A DNA stretch of 64,000 bases from [Flexibacter] sp. ATCC 35103 (lineage in GTDB: Bacteria; Bacteroidota; Bacteroidia; Flavobacteriales; Flavobacteriaceae). Both the position numbers and the translations under genes were made by a program. Position 1 is the first letter of the stretch. Every line of letters begins with the position of its first letter. Under the pieces are notes generated by a model. It was not told the DNA's origin. It worked only from the letters and a program-made list of their open reading frames with translations, and did no database searches. Shown piece by piece: positions 6,406 through 14,330 of this stretch. Where the stretch lies: NCBI RefSeq assembly GCF_001975985.1, contig NZ_MTQF01000003.1:611425-675424 (forward strand). The letters run 5' to 3'.

Positions 6406-7488
6406 ATGAAAACAGCACAAATAGTTATAGGTTTAGGATTTGGTGATGAAGGAAAAGGAATTACGACAGATTTTCTGGCGAAGCAAAATCCTGAATCTAT
6501 AGTTATTCGGTTTTCAGCAGGACAACAAGCGGCACATACGGTAATGATCGGCGATAAAAAGCACGTTCATTCTAGTTTTGCAAGCGGAGCACTTCGCGGT
6601 TTGCCATCTTATTACAGTGAACATTGCACGATTCATCCGGTTTTTTTATATAACGAAAGAAAAGAGCTGGAAGAACTAGAAGGAAACACTGAACTTCATA
6701 TTCATCCTTTGGCAAAAATCACAACACCATTTGATGTTTGGCAAAACCGAAATAATGTTAGAAATCTGGATCACGGAACTTGTGGTAAAGGAGTTGGAGC
6801 CACAATGAAACGTAATGAAGGACAATACAAATTATACGCAATAGATTTGATTGCGCCTCGCAAAATGCTTTTAGAAAAACTGGAGAAGATCGCCTATTAC
6901 TACGGTTTTCTAAATGAAAGTGAAATCGACGAAGAACTAAATCATTTCCTTGAAATTATTGATGAAATGAATTGGAATATTAATGATTACAGCTTTTTAG
7001 AAAACTATTCGAATCTTATTTTCGAAGGAAGCCAGGGCATTTTACTCGACATGGATCATGGCGTTTTCCCAAATGTTACCTATGCCAACACAACTTCAAA
7101 AAACGCGTATGAAATTTGCCGGAAATTACAAATCGAAGATATCGAAATGTATTATGTTACCCGAAGTTATTCTACCCGACATGGAAGTGGCTGGATGAGT
7201 AATGAGCGAGAATTAAAATTAAAAAATAACGAAGAAGAAACCTGTGTTTACAACGATTTTCAGAAAGAATTACGAACAGGCGATTTAGATTATGATCTTT
7301 TAAATTATAGTTTAAAGCTGGACGCTGCTTATAGTCCAGGTACTAAAAGAAATTTGGTTGTAACGTGTATGGATCAGATTGAAGTGGGATATGAATTTGA
7401 AAAGTTAACTACACAGTTTGCTGAAATATATGGATCATTTTCGCCTGATTCTGGAGATTTTAAACAGCTGAATTCTTTGTTTCAATAA
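6406..7488 (+). CDS. Divergent adenylosuccinate synthetase-like enzyme
   Basis: A 360-residue PurA-fold protein, shorter than the usual ~430. The ATG at 6406 is chosen because MKTAQIVIGLGFGDEGKG starts like PurA and an A-rich leader precedes it. The GTP loop GFGDEGKG (11-18, with the catalytic Asp), the catalytic His in AGQQAAHT (H44), FEGSQGILLD (206-215) and VTRSYSTRHG (251-260) are present. The loop that in PurA carries the basic GRRRR-type sequence and binds aspartate and IMP is replaced here by about QKELRTGDLDYD (286-297), and the C-terminus is reduced. It probably makes a GTP-dependent phosphorylated-nucleobase intermediate but may use a different amine or nucleotide. A housekeeping purA role is unlikely from its context. 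Confidence 0.85.
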   Translation: MKTAQIVIGLGFGDEGKGITTDFLAKQNPESIVIRFSAGQQAAHTVMIGDKKHVHSSFASGALRGLPSYYSEHCTIHPVFLYNERKELEELEGNTELHIHPLAKITTPFDVWQNRNNVRNLDHGTCGKGVGATMKRNEGQYKLYAIDLIAPRKMLLEKLEKIAYYYGFLNESEIDEELNHFLEIIDEMNWNINDYSFLENYSNLIFEGSQGILLDMDHGVFPNVTYANTTSKNAYEICRKLQIEDIEMYYVTRSYSTRHGSGWMSNERELKLKNNEEETCVYNDFQKELRTGDLDYDLLNYSLKLDAAYSPGTKRNLVVTCMDQIEVGYEFEKLTTQFAEIYGSFSPDSGDFKQLNSLFQ

Positions 7489-7496
7489 AAGAAAAA

Positions 7497-8024
7497 ATGA
7501 AATATAATATAGAAAATATAGCCACAGAAAGTAAATTTTTATTTTTCTGGGGACATCAGCCCAATAAAGACGGAAGCATTTCTAAAACCTGCTTTAGTCA
7601 ATGGTGGTTAAGTTCTTTTGAAGTTGATAAAGTAACTTATAAAACAGCAGAACACTGGATGATGGCTAAAAAAGCCGAATTGTTTAAAGATGATAAAGTT
7701 CTGGAGAAAATCCTTCAGGCTAAATCTCCTGCTGAAGCCAAAAAGTACGGAAGAGAAGTAAAGAATTATAATGAAACCCTTTGGTTAGCCGCAAGATTTG
7801 ACATTGTGAAAGAAGGGAATTATCATAAATTCAGTCAGAATCCGGAGCTAAAAACTTTTTTACTAAACACAAAAGACAGAGTTATAGTAGAAGCAAGTCC
7901 GGTCGATGCCATTTGGGGAATAGGAATGGCTTGCGATCACAAAGATGTTTTGAATCCTGCCAAATGGAAAGGCTTGAATTTGTTAGGTTTTGCTTTAATG
8001 GAAGTTAGAGATGAATTAGAATAA
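7497..8024 (+). CDS. NADAR (YbiA/DUF1768) family N-glycosidase-like protein
   Basis: A 175-residue protein covering a whole NADAR domain: FLFFWGH near the N-terminus, the family signature KTAEHWMMAKKAELF with E52, and DAIWGIGMACDH at 137-148 with the conserved tryptophan. The family cleaves N-glycosidic bonds: YbiA acts on riboflavin-pathway intermediates, and several NADAR proteins are reported to remove ADP-ribose from guanine bases. It is 8 bp after the PurA-like gene, so clearly co-transcribed. In this neighbourhood a role on ADP-ribosylated nucleobases or NAD derivatives is more likely than a riboflavin role, but this is inference. Confidence 0.93.
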   Translation: MKYNIENIATESKFLFFWGHQPNKDGSISKTCFSQWWLSSFEVDKVTYKTAEHWMMAKKAELFKDDKVLEKILQAKSPAEAKKYGREVKNYNETLWLAARFDIVKEGNYHKFSQNPELKTFLLNTKDRVIVEASPVDAIWGIGMACDHKDVLNPAKWKGLNLLGFALMEVRDELE

Positions 8025-8339
8025 CAGGTATGGAAATAACAAGATTTTTAATGTTAGAATGATAGATTCAGAAATGATTTTAGAATTTTCAAGAAAGATA
8101 TAAGTCCATAAGCTCCATAGGAGCGTAATATTTATAGTTAAATGTATATATTTTAGGAAAAAGCTCCAGCGGAGCGATATATCACCTTATATTTTTATTT
8201 AAAAAATGTCACCCCGATAGGGCTCGTTTGGGATAAATTAATTTTTCTATAAATATGTCATCCTCTGGGATTTTCAACATAAAAATAACTCAGATTAAAA
8301 TAATAAATAACACAATGAAGATATTGTGTACAGAATAAA
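8025..8339. repeat. Gap with REP-like GCTCC-NNN-GGAGC palindromes
   Basis: This 315-bp gap has no gene. It holds several short palindromes: GCTCC-ATA-GGAGC (8112-8124), GCTCC-AGC-GGAGC followed by GATATAT (8163-8182), and a diverged CCCCGATAGGG (8212-8222). A degenerate relative sits near 8253-8270. The same family recurs downstream of nadV (14166-14301), so the DUF4291-to-nadV segment lies between two clusters. I see no promoter. Confidence 0.7.
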
Positions 8340-8984
8340 ATGGAAATAGAATTAAAAAAATATGATGAGCAAATAACAGCATGGCCAAAATCTGGCTATC
8401 ACATTATGGCTCAATATGATGATGAAGAAATAATAGTATATCAATCCTATCGAAAGGAAATAGGAGAATTTGCCGTAAAAAATCAGTTTTTTGGAGGAGA
8501 ATTTAGCCTTACCAGAATGACCTGGATTAAACCAAATTTTCTTTGGATGATGTACAGAAACGGATGGGGAACTAAAGAAGGACAGGAAGTGGTTTTGGCA
8601 ATTCATCTTAAAATCTCAGCATTCAATAAGTATTTGCAAAATGCCGTTTATTCTTCTTATGATGTTTCGCTTGAAATAAGTCATGAAGAATGGCAAGAAC
8701 AGGTTAAAACGTCGTCTGTAAGGTTGCAATGGGATCCTGATCACGATCCGTACGGAAATAAATTAGAACGAAGAGCCATTCAAATAGGTTTAAGAGATGA
8801 CTTTATAAAATCTTTTGCCAAAGATGATATTGTGCTAATCGAAGATATTTCGGAATTTGTAAAAGAACAATATTCGTTTGTTCAGAACCAGCAATTAGAA
8901 AAATTAGTAGTTCCTGCTGAAAAGCCATTCGTTTTTAAGGATGAAGAACTGAATAAAAAATTAAAAATTTCAGAGAAATCATGA
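8340..8984 (+). CDS. DUF4291 family protein
   Basis: A 214-residue soluble protein that I recognise as DUF4291 from conserved blocks: EEIIVYQSYRKEIGEFA (29-45), WIKPNFLWMMYRNGWG (62-77) followed by GQEVVLAI, and RLQWDPDHDPYG (128-139) followed by RRAIQIGLRD. No characterised activity is known to me with certainty. Its stop overlaps the kptA start by four bases (ATGA), which implies translational coupling and a shared job with the RNA 2'-phosphotransferase. Comparative genomics has placed novel ADP-ribosyltransferase-like families in YbiA/KptA neighbourhoods. Whether this domain is one of them should be treated as a hypothesis. Confidence 0.83.
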   Translation: MEIELKKYDEQITAWPKSGYHIMAQYDDEEIIVYQSYRKEIGEFAVKNQFFGGEFSLTRMTWIKPNFLWMMYRNGWGTKEGQEVVLAIHLKISAFNKYLQNAVYSSYDVSLEISHEEWQEQVKTSSVRLQWDPDHDPYGNKLERRAIQIGLRDDFIKSFAKDDIVLIEDISEFVKEQYSFVQNQQLEKLVVPAEKPFVFKDEELNKKLKISEKS

Positions 8985-9529
8985 ATGAAAATATAGCAAA
9001 AACAGTGAGTAAATTTCTAAGCTTAGTGCTTCGACATTCTCCAGAAAAAATAGGATTAAAACTAGACGAAAACGGCTGGGCAGATGTAGATGAATTAATT
9101 TTAAAATGTTCTAAAAAAGGACAGAAACTAGACGCAGTCCTGTTAGATTACGTCGTAGAAAACAACGATAAAAAACGTTTCGCTTTTAACGAAGATAAAA
9201 CGAAAATAAGAGCAAGTCAGGGACATTCGATTTCGGTTGAATTGAATTTAGCTGAAACAGAACCCTCAGAATATTTATATCACGGAACCGTTGCAAAGTT
9301 TATGGATAATATTCAGAAAGAAGGTTTGAAAAAAATGAGCCGTCAGCACGTACATCTTTCAAAAAATAAAGAAACCGCGACAAAAGTAGGAAGTAGACGC
9401 GGTGTTCCACAAATTTTAACCGTTAGAAGTGGTGCCATGCACAGAGACGGATTTAAATTTTATTTGTCTGAAAACAATGTTTGGCTTACAGATGAGGTTC
9501 CGGCAAAATATATTGAGTTTAAATCGTAA
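8981..9529 (+). CDS. kptA: RNA 2'-phosphotransferase (Tpt1/KptA)
   Basis: A 182-residue Tpt1/KptA enzyme of normal length. It transfers an RNA 2'-phosphate to NAD+, giving clean RNA, nicotinamide and ADP-ribose 1'',2''-cyclic phosphate. Landmarks: LSLVLRHSPEKIGL (R18 and H19) in the N-lobe, IRASQGHS (76-83) with the conserved Arg and His, YHGT (100-103), HVHLS (133-137) and the C-terminal NVWLTDEVPAKYI. Overlaps DUF4291 by four bases. Bacteria generally have no tRNA splicing that leaves 2'-phosphates, so a repair or ADP-ribose-related role is plausible. Its nicotinamide product is the substrate of NadV, encoded 3 kb downstream. Confidence 0.95.
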   Translation: MNENIAKTVSKFLSLVLRHSPEKIGLKLDENGWADVDELILKCSKKGQKLDAVLLDYVVENNDKKRFAFNEDKTKIRASQGHSISVELNLAETEPSEYLYHGTVAKFMDNIQKEGLKKMSRQHVHLSKNKETATKVGSRRGVPQILTVRSGAMHRDGFKFYLSENNVWLTDEVPAKYIEFKS

Positions 9530-9570
9530 AGAGTTACAAGCATTTCAAATTAACAAACAAAAGACTGATT

Positions 9571-10410
9571 ATGATACTAGAAGCAGCAATAGGCGATGCA
9601 TACGGTGCAGGTTTTGAATTTCGTGATTTAGATTTTATTACTCAAAACAACAATTTGACTGAGTATCATAAACACGGACTTTATACTGAAATTTATAAAA
9701 GATATACAGATGACACTCAAATGGCAATTGCAATTTCGGAATTGCTGTTAGAAGATGATAATTGGAACGAGGTTAAAGTTGCAGATAAATTTGTCGAAGT
9801 ATTTCACAGAGATAAAAGACGCGGGTATTCAGACAGAGTTTACAATGCTTTAGACGCCAGTGCCAATGGATCTGATTTTATTAAAATAATCGATAATGGC
9901 AGTAACGGAAACGGTTCTGCAATGCGAGCGTATTCTATTGGTTATCTAAAAAATATAGAGCAATTGATGGAGTTTTGCGAAATTCAGGCAAAGACTTCTC
10001 ATCATACAATCGAAGGGATTAGTTGTGCGAAACGTATCGCTTTGGCGGTTCATTATTTTAAATATAATTTAGGAGACGGATCGACTTTGATCCCATTTTT
10101 AAATGAAACTTTAAAAGAGAATGAAACATACAAGATCACGTCTCCAATCGATATGCACGGATATCCAACCACACAATCTGTTATTAAAATAGTTTCTGAA
10201 GCTACTTCTATGAGCGATTGCCTAAAAACAAGTATAGGTTATGGCGGAGATACAGATACTGTTGCTGCTTTGTGTATGGCAATTTTAAGTCACAAAGAAA
10301 ACTGTGATAAATTGCTGCCAACATTTTTGTATGAAGGTTTAGAGAATGATAAATTCGGGAAAGATTTTCTGGTAAAATTAGATGTTGAGCTAGATAATAA
10401 GTTTATTTAA
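9571..10410 (+). CDS. ADP-ribosylglycohydrolase (DraG/ARH) 1
   Basis: A 279-residue ADP-ribosyl-acceptor hydrolase. The binuclear-metal residues are visible in YTDDTQ (45-50) and GYGGDTDT (223-230), and NGNGSAMRAYSIG (112-124) is the ribose-binding loop. The family removes ADP-ribose from arginine, serine or nucleobases, or cleaves free ADP-ribose derivatives. It lies 41 bp after kptA. The second DraG-like protein (11723-12661) differs clearly in sequence and is longer, so the two probably have different substrates and are not a recent duplication. Cytosolic. Confidence 0.94.
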   Translation: MILEAAIGDAYGAGFEFRDLDFITQNNNLTEYHKHGLYTEIYKRYTDDTQMAIAISELLLEDDNWNEVKVADKFVEVFHRDKRRGYSDRVYNALDASANGSDFIKIIDNGSNGNGSAMRAYSIGYLKNIEQLMEFCEIQAKTSHHTIEGISCAKRIALAVHYFKYNLGDGSTLIPFLNETLKENETYKITSPIDMHGYPTTQSVIKIVSEATSMSDCLKTSIGYGGDTDTVAALCMAILSHKENCDKLLPTFLYEGLENDKFGKDFLVKLDVELDNKFI

Positions 10411-10425
10411 TTCAAATGTATAATT

Positions 10426-10992
10426 ATGGTAACCATTATTAATGAAGCAACGGAAATTTATACAATCAATAATTTTCTTACGATTGATGAGTGTAATAAG
10501 TTGATAGAAAAAAGCGAACAAGTCGGTTTTCAGGAAGCAGAAATAAATATTGACGGAGCACAAACAATGATGAAAATGGTACGTAATAATGAACGTATAA
10601 TGTATCAAGACGATGACTATGCATCTTTTTTATGGAAAAAATTGCAGCCTCATGTTAAGTCTGAAGTAGGAAACAGTGTAGCTATAGGATTAAATGAGAT
10701 GTTCAGGTTTTACAAGTATAACCCTGGTCAACGTTTTAAAATGCACCGTGACGGAAGTTATAAACGCAGTGAATCTGAATATAGTTATTATACATTTCTC
10801 ATTTATTTGAATGATAGTTATGAAGGTGGAGAAACAAAATTTGCTTCGGGTGAAATTATTATGCCCAAAACCGGAACAGCGCTTATTTTTGAACATAGTC
10901 AACGTCATGAAGGAGCAGCTTTGATTTCAGGAATAAAGTATGTTTTAAGAAGTGATATTATGTATAAACTTAAAGACGACATAAATTTATGA
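10426..10992 (+). CDS. 2-oxoglutarate/Fe(II)-dependent oxygenase (prolyl 4-hydroxylase-like)
   Basis: A 188-residue double-stranded beta-helix dioxygenase. The iron triad is H107 and D109 in FKMHRDGS plus a distal His in HSQRHEGAAL (H161 by spacing; H157 is the alternative). The 2-oxoglutarate-binding basic residue is probably R175 in KYVLRSDIMY. YYTFLIYLNDSYEGGET is the typical strand pair of the P4H-like subfamily. The target could be a protein side chain or a nucleobase; nothing in the sequence decides. It starts 15 bp after ARH1 and overlaps the phosphatase gene by four bases. Confidence 0.9.
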   Translation: MVTIINEATEIYTINNFLTIDECNKLIEKSEQVGFQEAEINIDGAQTMMKMVRNNERIMYQDDDYASFLWKKLQPHVKSEVGNSVAIGLNEMFRFYKYNPGQRFKMHRDGSYKRSESEYSYYTFLIYLNDSYEGGETKFASGEIIMPKTGTALIFEHSQRHEGAALISGIKYVLRSDIMYKLKDDINL

Positions 10993-11720
10993 AAAGAACT
11001 TTAGTTTTTGGAGACATTCACGGCGGATTAAAAGCCTTAATTCAGTTGTTAGAAAGAATCGATTATTCAGAAAATGACCGATTTATTTTTCTTGGAGATT
11101 ATGTTGACGGTTGGAGCGAATCAAAACAATTAATTGATTTTCTTATTGATTTATCCCAGAAACAGGAATGTGTTTTTATAAAAGGAAATCATGATGCCTG
11201 GTGTCAGGAATGGTTAGAGAATGATGTAATAAACGATGTTTGGTTTTTACACGGAGGAAAATCGACGATGGGAAGTTATGCCGATATCGATCTTTCAGAA
11301 AAAGAAAAACATCGTCATTTTTTCAACACAATGAAAGATTACTTTGTAGACGAAAATAATAATTTGTTTATTCACGCTGGTTTTTCATCGATGCACGGTC
11401 CAGAGAAAGAACATTATAAAACAAATTATTCCTGGGACAGAACTTTGTGGGAAATGGCTTTAACAATGGATAAAAGAATCCGGAAAGATTCGCTTTCTTA
11501 CCCAAAAAGATTATTGCTTTTTAATGAAATTTATATTGGTCATACGCCAACACTTCATTATAATGTTGAAATTCCAATGCAGGGCTGCAATGTCTGGAAT
11601 ATTGATACCGGCGCAGGTTTTTATGGAAAATTAACTTGTATTGATATCGAAACCAAAGCATTTTGGCAAAGTGATGTCGTACAATCTTTTTATCCAGCAG
11701 AAAAAGGAAGAAATAAATAG
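10989..11720 (+). CDS. Calcineurin-like metallophosphoesterase (PPP/ApaH-like)
   Basis: A 243-residue phosphatase with all core motifs: GDIHGG (8-13), GDYVDGW (36-42), GNHDAW (66-71), a FIHAGF block and a GHTPT block towards the C-terminus. The layout resembles bacterial serine/threonine PPP phosphatases and ApaH-type dinucleotide hydrolases. In this cluster possible substrates are phosphoproteins, ADP-ribose cyclic phosphate from KptA, RNA ends or NAD-capped RNA. The four-base overlap with the oxygenase upstream and a 2-bp gap to ARH2 show tight co-expression. Confidence 0.94.
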   Translation: MKRTLVFGDIHGGLKALIQLLERIDYSENDRFIFLGDYVDGWSESKQLIDFLIDLSQKQECVFIKGNHDAWCQEWLENDVINDVWFLHGGKSTMGSYADIDLSEKEKHRHFFNTMKDYFVDENNNLFIHAGFSSMHGPEKEHYKTNYSWDRTLWEMALTMDKRIRKDSLSYPKRLLLFNEIYIGHTPTLHYNVEIPMQGCNVWNIDTGAGFYGKLTCIDIETKAFWQSDVVQSFYPAEKGRNK

Positions 11721-11722
11721 AG

Positions 11723-12661
11723 ATGAAAAACAAAATAGAATCAGGTTTATTTGGTGTAGCAATTGGTGATGCTTTAGGAGTTCCGGTTGAGTTTAAATCA
11801 AGAATTTCTTTAAAAGAAAACCCAGTTACTGATATGATGGGCTATATGAGTTGGAATCAGCCACCGGGAACTTTTAGTGACGATAGTTCATTGGCTTTTT
11901 GTACTGCCGAAAGTTTATGCAAAGGTTTTGATATCGAAGATATGGCGATAACTTTTGTAAAATGGATGCAGGAAGGATATTGGGGAGCACATTACAAAGT
12001 ATTTGATATAGGAGGAACTACAAAGCATTCCTTAGCCAGAATTGTAAAAGGTGATTCGGCCAGAGATTCAGGTAATTTTTTTGAGGAAGATAACGGGAAT
12101 GGGTCTTTGATGAGAATCTTACCTTTAGTTTTTTACCTTCAAAATGAAAGAGATATCGAAGTTGTTTATAAAAAAGTAAAAGCAGTTTCCTCTATTACTC
12201 ATGCTCATTTTCGTTCAGTATTTGCTTGTTTTGTCTATGTTATTTTTTGTTTGGAAATTTTAAAAGAGAAAAATAAAAAAGAAGCATACACAGCAACACA
12301 AAATATTCTCGCAGAATTTTTGAAAGACAAAGAGTATAATCCAAATGAAATTCATTTATTTGACAGAATTTTAAATAATGATATCTCTAAGTACCCTGAA
12401 AACGAAATTGGATCATCAGGTTATGTTTTGCATAGTCTGGAAGCTAGTTTTTGGTGTTTTATAAACTCCGAAACATACGAAGAAACAGTTTTAAAAGCGG
12501 TTAATTTAGGAGGAGATACAGATACAACTGCCGCTATTGCCGGAGGTTTGGCAGGTATTTATTACGGGATTGAAGGTATTCCTGAAAAATGGATTGAAAA
12601 TTTGGTTAGAGCCAATGATATAAAAGAATTAGCAGAACGATTATCAAAAAATATAAATTAA
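11723..12661 (+). CDS. ADP-ribosylglycohydrolase (DraG/ARH) 2
   Basis: A 312-residue DraG-type protein. GVAIGDALGVPVEF (11-24) opens the fold, FSDDSSLA (51-58) and LGGDTDT (262-268) carry the metal ligands, and NGNGSLMRILP (124-134) is the ribose loop. It resembles classic DraG more closely than ARH1 does. It probably removes ADP-ribose from a protein or small-molecule acceptor. It begins 2 bp after the phosphatase gene and ends 5 bp before nadV, so its ADP-ribose product and NAD resynthesis are genetically linked. Substrate unknown. Confidence 0.95.
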   Translation: MKNKIESGLFGVAIGDALGVPVEFKSRISLKENPVTDMMGYMSWNQPPGTFSDDSSLAFCTAESLCKGFDIEDMAITFVKWMQEGYWGAHYKVFDIGGTTKHSLARIVKGDSARDSGNFFEEDNGNGSLMRILPLVFYLQNERDIEVVYKKVKAVSSITHAHFRSVFACFVYVIFCLEILKEKNKKEAYTATQNILAEFLKDKEYNPNEIHLFDRILNNDISKYPENEIGSSGYVLHSLEASFWCFINSETYEETVLKAVNLGGDTDTTAAIAGGLAGIYYGIEGIPEKWIENLVRANDIKELAERLSKNIN

Positions 12662-12666
12662 AGTAT

Positions 12667-14136
12667 ATGAACCCATTATTATTAACAGACGGTTACAAAG
12701 TTGACCACAGAAGACAATACCCGGATAAAACCACATTAGTATATTCCAACTGGACACCACGAAAATCAAGAATTGAAGGTCTTGATGAGGTTGTATTTTT
12801 TGGATTGCAATATTTCATCAAAAAATATATTATTCATGATTTTGACGCTGACTTTTTTAAAAAACCAAAAGAAGAAGTAGTTAGAAAATATGCACGAAGA
12901 ATCAATAATTATTTAGGTGAAAACCAAGTTGGAACAAAACATATCGAAGATCTGCATGATTTAGGATATATTCCAATGGTTTTTAAAGCCTTGCCAGAAG
13001 GAGCAAGCGTACCTTTGAGAGTGCCAATGTTTACAATGTATAATACGATTCCGGAATTTTTCTGGTTAACAAATTATTTCGAAACGTTACTTTCTGCTGT
13101 AGTTTGGTTGCCTTGTAATTCTGCTACACTTGCAAGAGAATATAGAAAAGTATTAGACAAATATGCAGATGAAACCTCTTCTGTTCCTGAATTTGTAGAT
13201 TGGCAAGCACATGATTTTTCGATGAGAGGAATGGGCGGAATCGAAGCAGCAATAACTTCTGCTGCAGGACATTTGTTGAGTTTTACAGGTTCAGATACCA
13301 TTCCGGTAATTGATTTCTTCGAAGATTATTACAACGCGAATTCTGATACTGAATTAATTGCAGGATCAGTTGCCGCAACAGAACATTCTGTAATGTGTAT
13401 GGGAACTACCGAAGGAGAATGTGAAACATTCAAAAGATTAGTTACTGAAGTTTATCCAAAAGGAATTGTATCTATCGTTTCTGATACCTGGGATTTATGG
13501 AAAGTTCTAACCGATTATTTGCCTCGTTTAAAAGAAGATATTGTTGCCAGAGAAGGTAAAGTTGTAATTCGTCCTGATAGTGGTGATCCGGTTGATATTA
13601 TCTGCGGAAATCCAAATGGAAAAACACAAGAAGAAAAGAAAGGCGTAATTGAGCTGCTTTTGGATGTTTTTGGAGGCACAACAAATGCAAAAGGATATAA
13701 AGAGCTTGTTCCTCAAATTGGGGCTATTTACGGTGATAGTATTACCGTGGCAAGAGCGACCCAAATTTGCGAAAGATTAAAAGAAAAAGGATTTGCTTCT
13801 ACCAATGTGGTTTTAGGAATTGGTTCTTTTACATATCAATACAATACCAGAGATACTTTTGGTTTTGCCATGAAAGCAACTTACGGAGAAGTAGACGGCG
13901 AAGGAAGAGCCATTTTTAAAGATCCTGTTACAGATGACGGAACTAAAAAATCTGCTAAAGGATTAATGAAAATCGACTTAATAGACGGTGTTTATCATTT
14001 AACCGATAATGTTTCATGGGAAGAAGAAAAACAAGGTGAATTGAAAGAAGTTTTCAGAGATGGAAAGCTTTTAGTAGATCTGTCTTTGACGGATATCAGA
14101 TCCCGAGTTAAAAGTGATATTAATGTTGAAGCATAA
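12667..14136 (+). CDS. nadV: Nicotinamide phosphoribosyltransferase (NadV/NAMPT)
   Basis: A 489-residue protein, the same length class as human NAMPT, which makes NMN from nicotinamide and PRPP. Shared blocks include LLTDGYKVDHRRQYP (5-19), HDFSMRG with R187, GSDT with D210, the catalytic histidine in ATEHS (H240), VSDTWD (271-276) and IRPDSGDP (301-308). It ends the cluster and a strong terminator follows at 14331. It would recapture nicotinamide released by KptA or other NAD-consuming enzymes. In the phage NARP1 pathway a NAMPT homologue instead joins nicotinamide to ADP-ribose pyrophosphate to give NAD+ directly. The sequence alone does not separate these options. Confidence 0.95.
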   Translation: MNPLLLTDGYKVDHRRQYPDKTTLVYSNWTPRKSRIEGLDEVVFFGLQYFIKKYIIHDFDADFFKKPKEEVVRKYARRINNYLGENQVGTKHIEDLHDLGYIPMVFKALPEGASVPLRVPMFTMYNTIPEFFWLTNYFETLLSAVVWLPCNSATLAREYRKVLDKYADETSSVPEFVDWQAHDFSMRGMGGIEAAITSAAGHLLSFTGSDTIPVIDFFEDYYNANSDTELIAGSVAATEHSVMCMGTTEGECETFKRLVTEVYPKGIVSIVSDTWDLWKVLTDYLPRLKEDIVAREGKVVIRPDSGDPVDIICGNPNGKTQEEKKGVIELLLDVFGGTTNAKGYKELVPQIGAIYGDSITVARATQICERLKEKGFASTNVVLGIGSFTYQYNTRDTFGFAMKATYGEVDGEGRAIFKDPVTDDGTKKSAKGLMKIDLIDGVYHLTDNVSWEEEKQGELKEVFRDGKLLVDLSLTDIRSRVKSDINVEA

Positions 14137-14165
14137 CAATTCAACTATCAGTTGAATTGATGTAA

Positions 14166-14301
14166 GTTCCAGAGGGACGATATATTTGTAGCATTTAAGT
14201 ATTCTATTTCAAAAGTCCCATCGGGGTGATATATGTCGCTCCGCTAGAGCTTTAAAATGTTTGTAAATTGTTTTCTATAAATATTTAGCTCCGCTGGAGC
14301 T
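14166..14301. repeat. REP-like palindrome cluster downstream of nadV
   Basis: At least four related units: GTTCCAGAGGGAC then GATATAT (14166-14185), GTCCCATCGGGG then TGATATAT (14215-14234), GCTCCGCTAGAGC (14238-14250) and AGCTCCGCTGGAGCT (14287-14301). They belong to the same family as those at 8112-8222. The rest of the 352-bp gap (14137-14488) holds the terminator and an inverted-repeat element, with no gene. Confidence 0.72.
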
Positions 14302-14330
14302 GTTTCTGAAATAAATTATATTAAAAAACG

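Noticed and set aside
6406..7488. PurZ (phage 2-aminoadenine pathway) identity
   Set aside because: PurZ enzymes change the catalytic Asp of the GDEGKG loop, which is intact here, and no phage or Z-genome genes are present.
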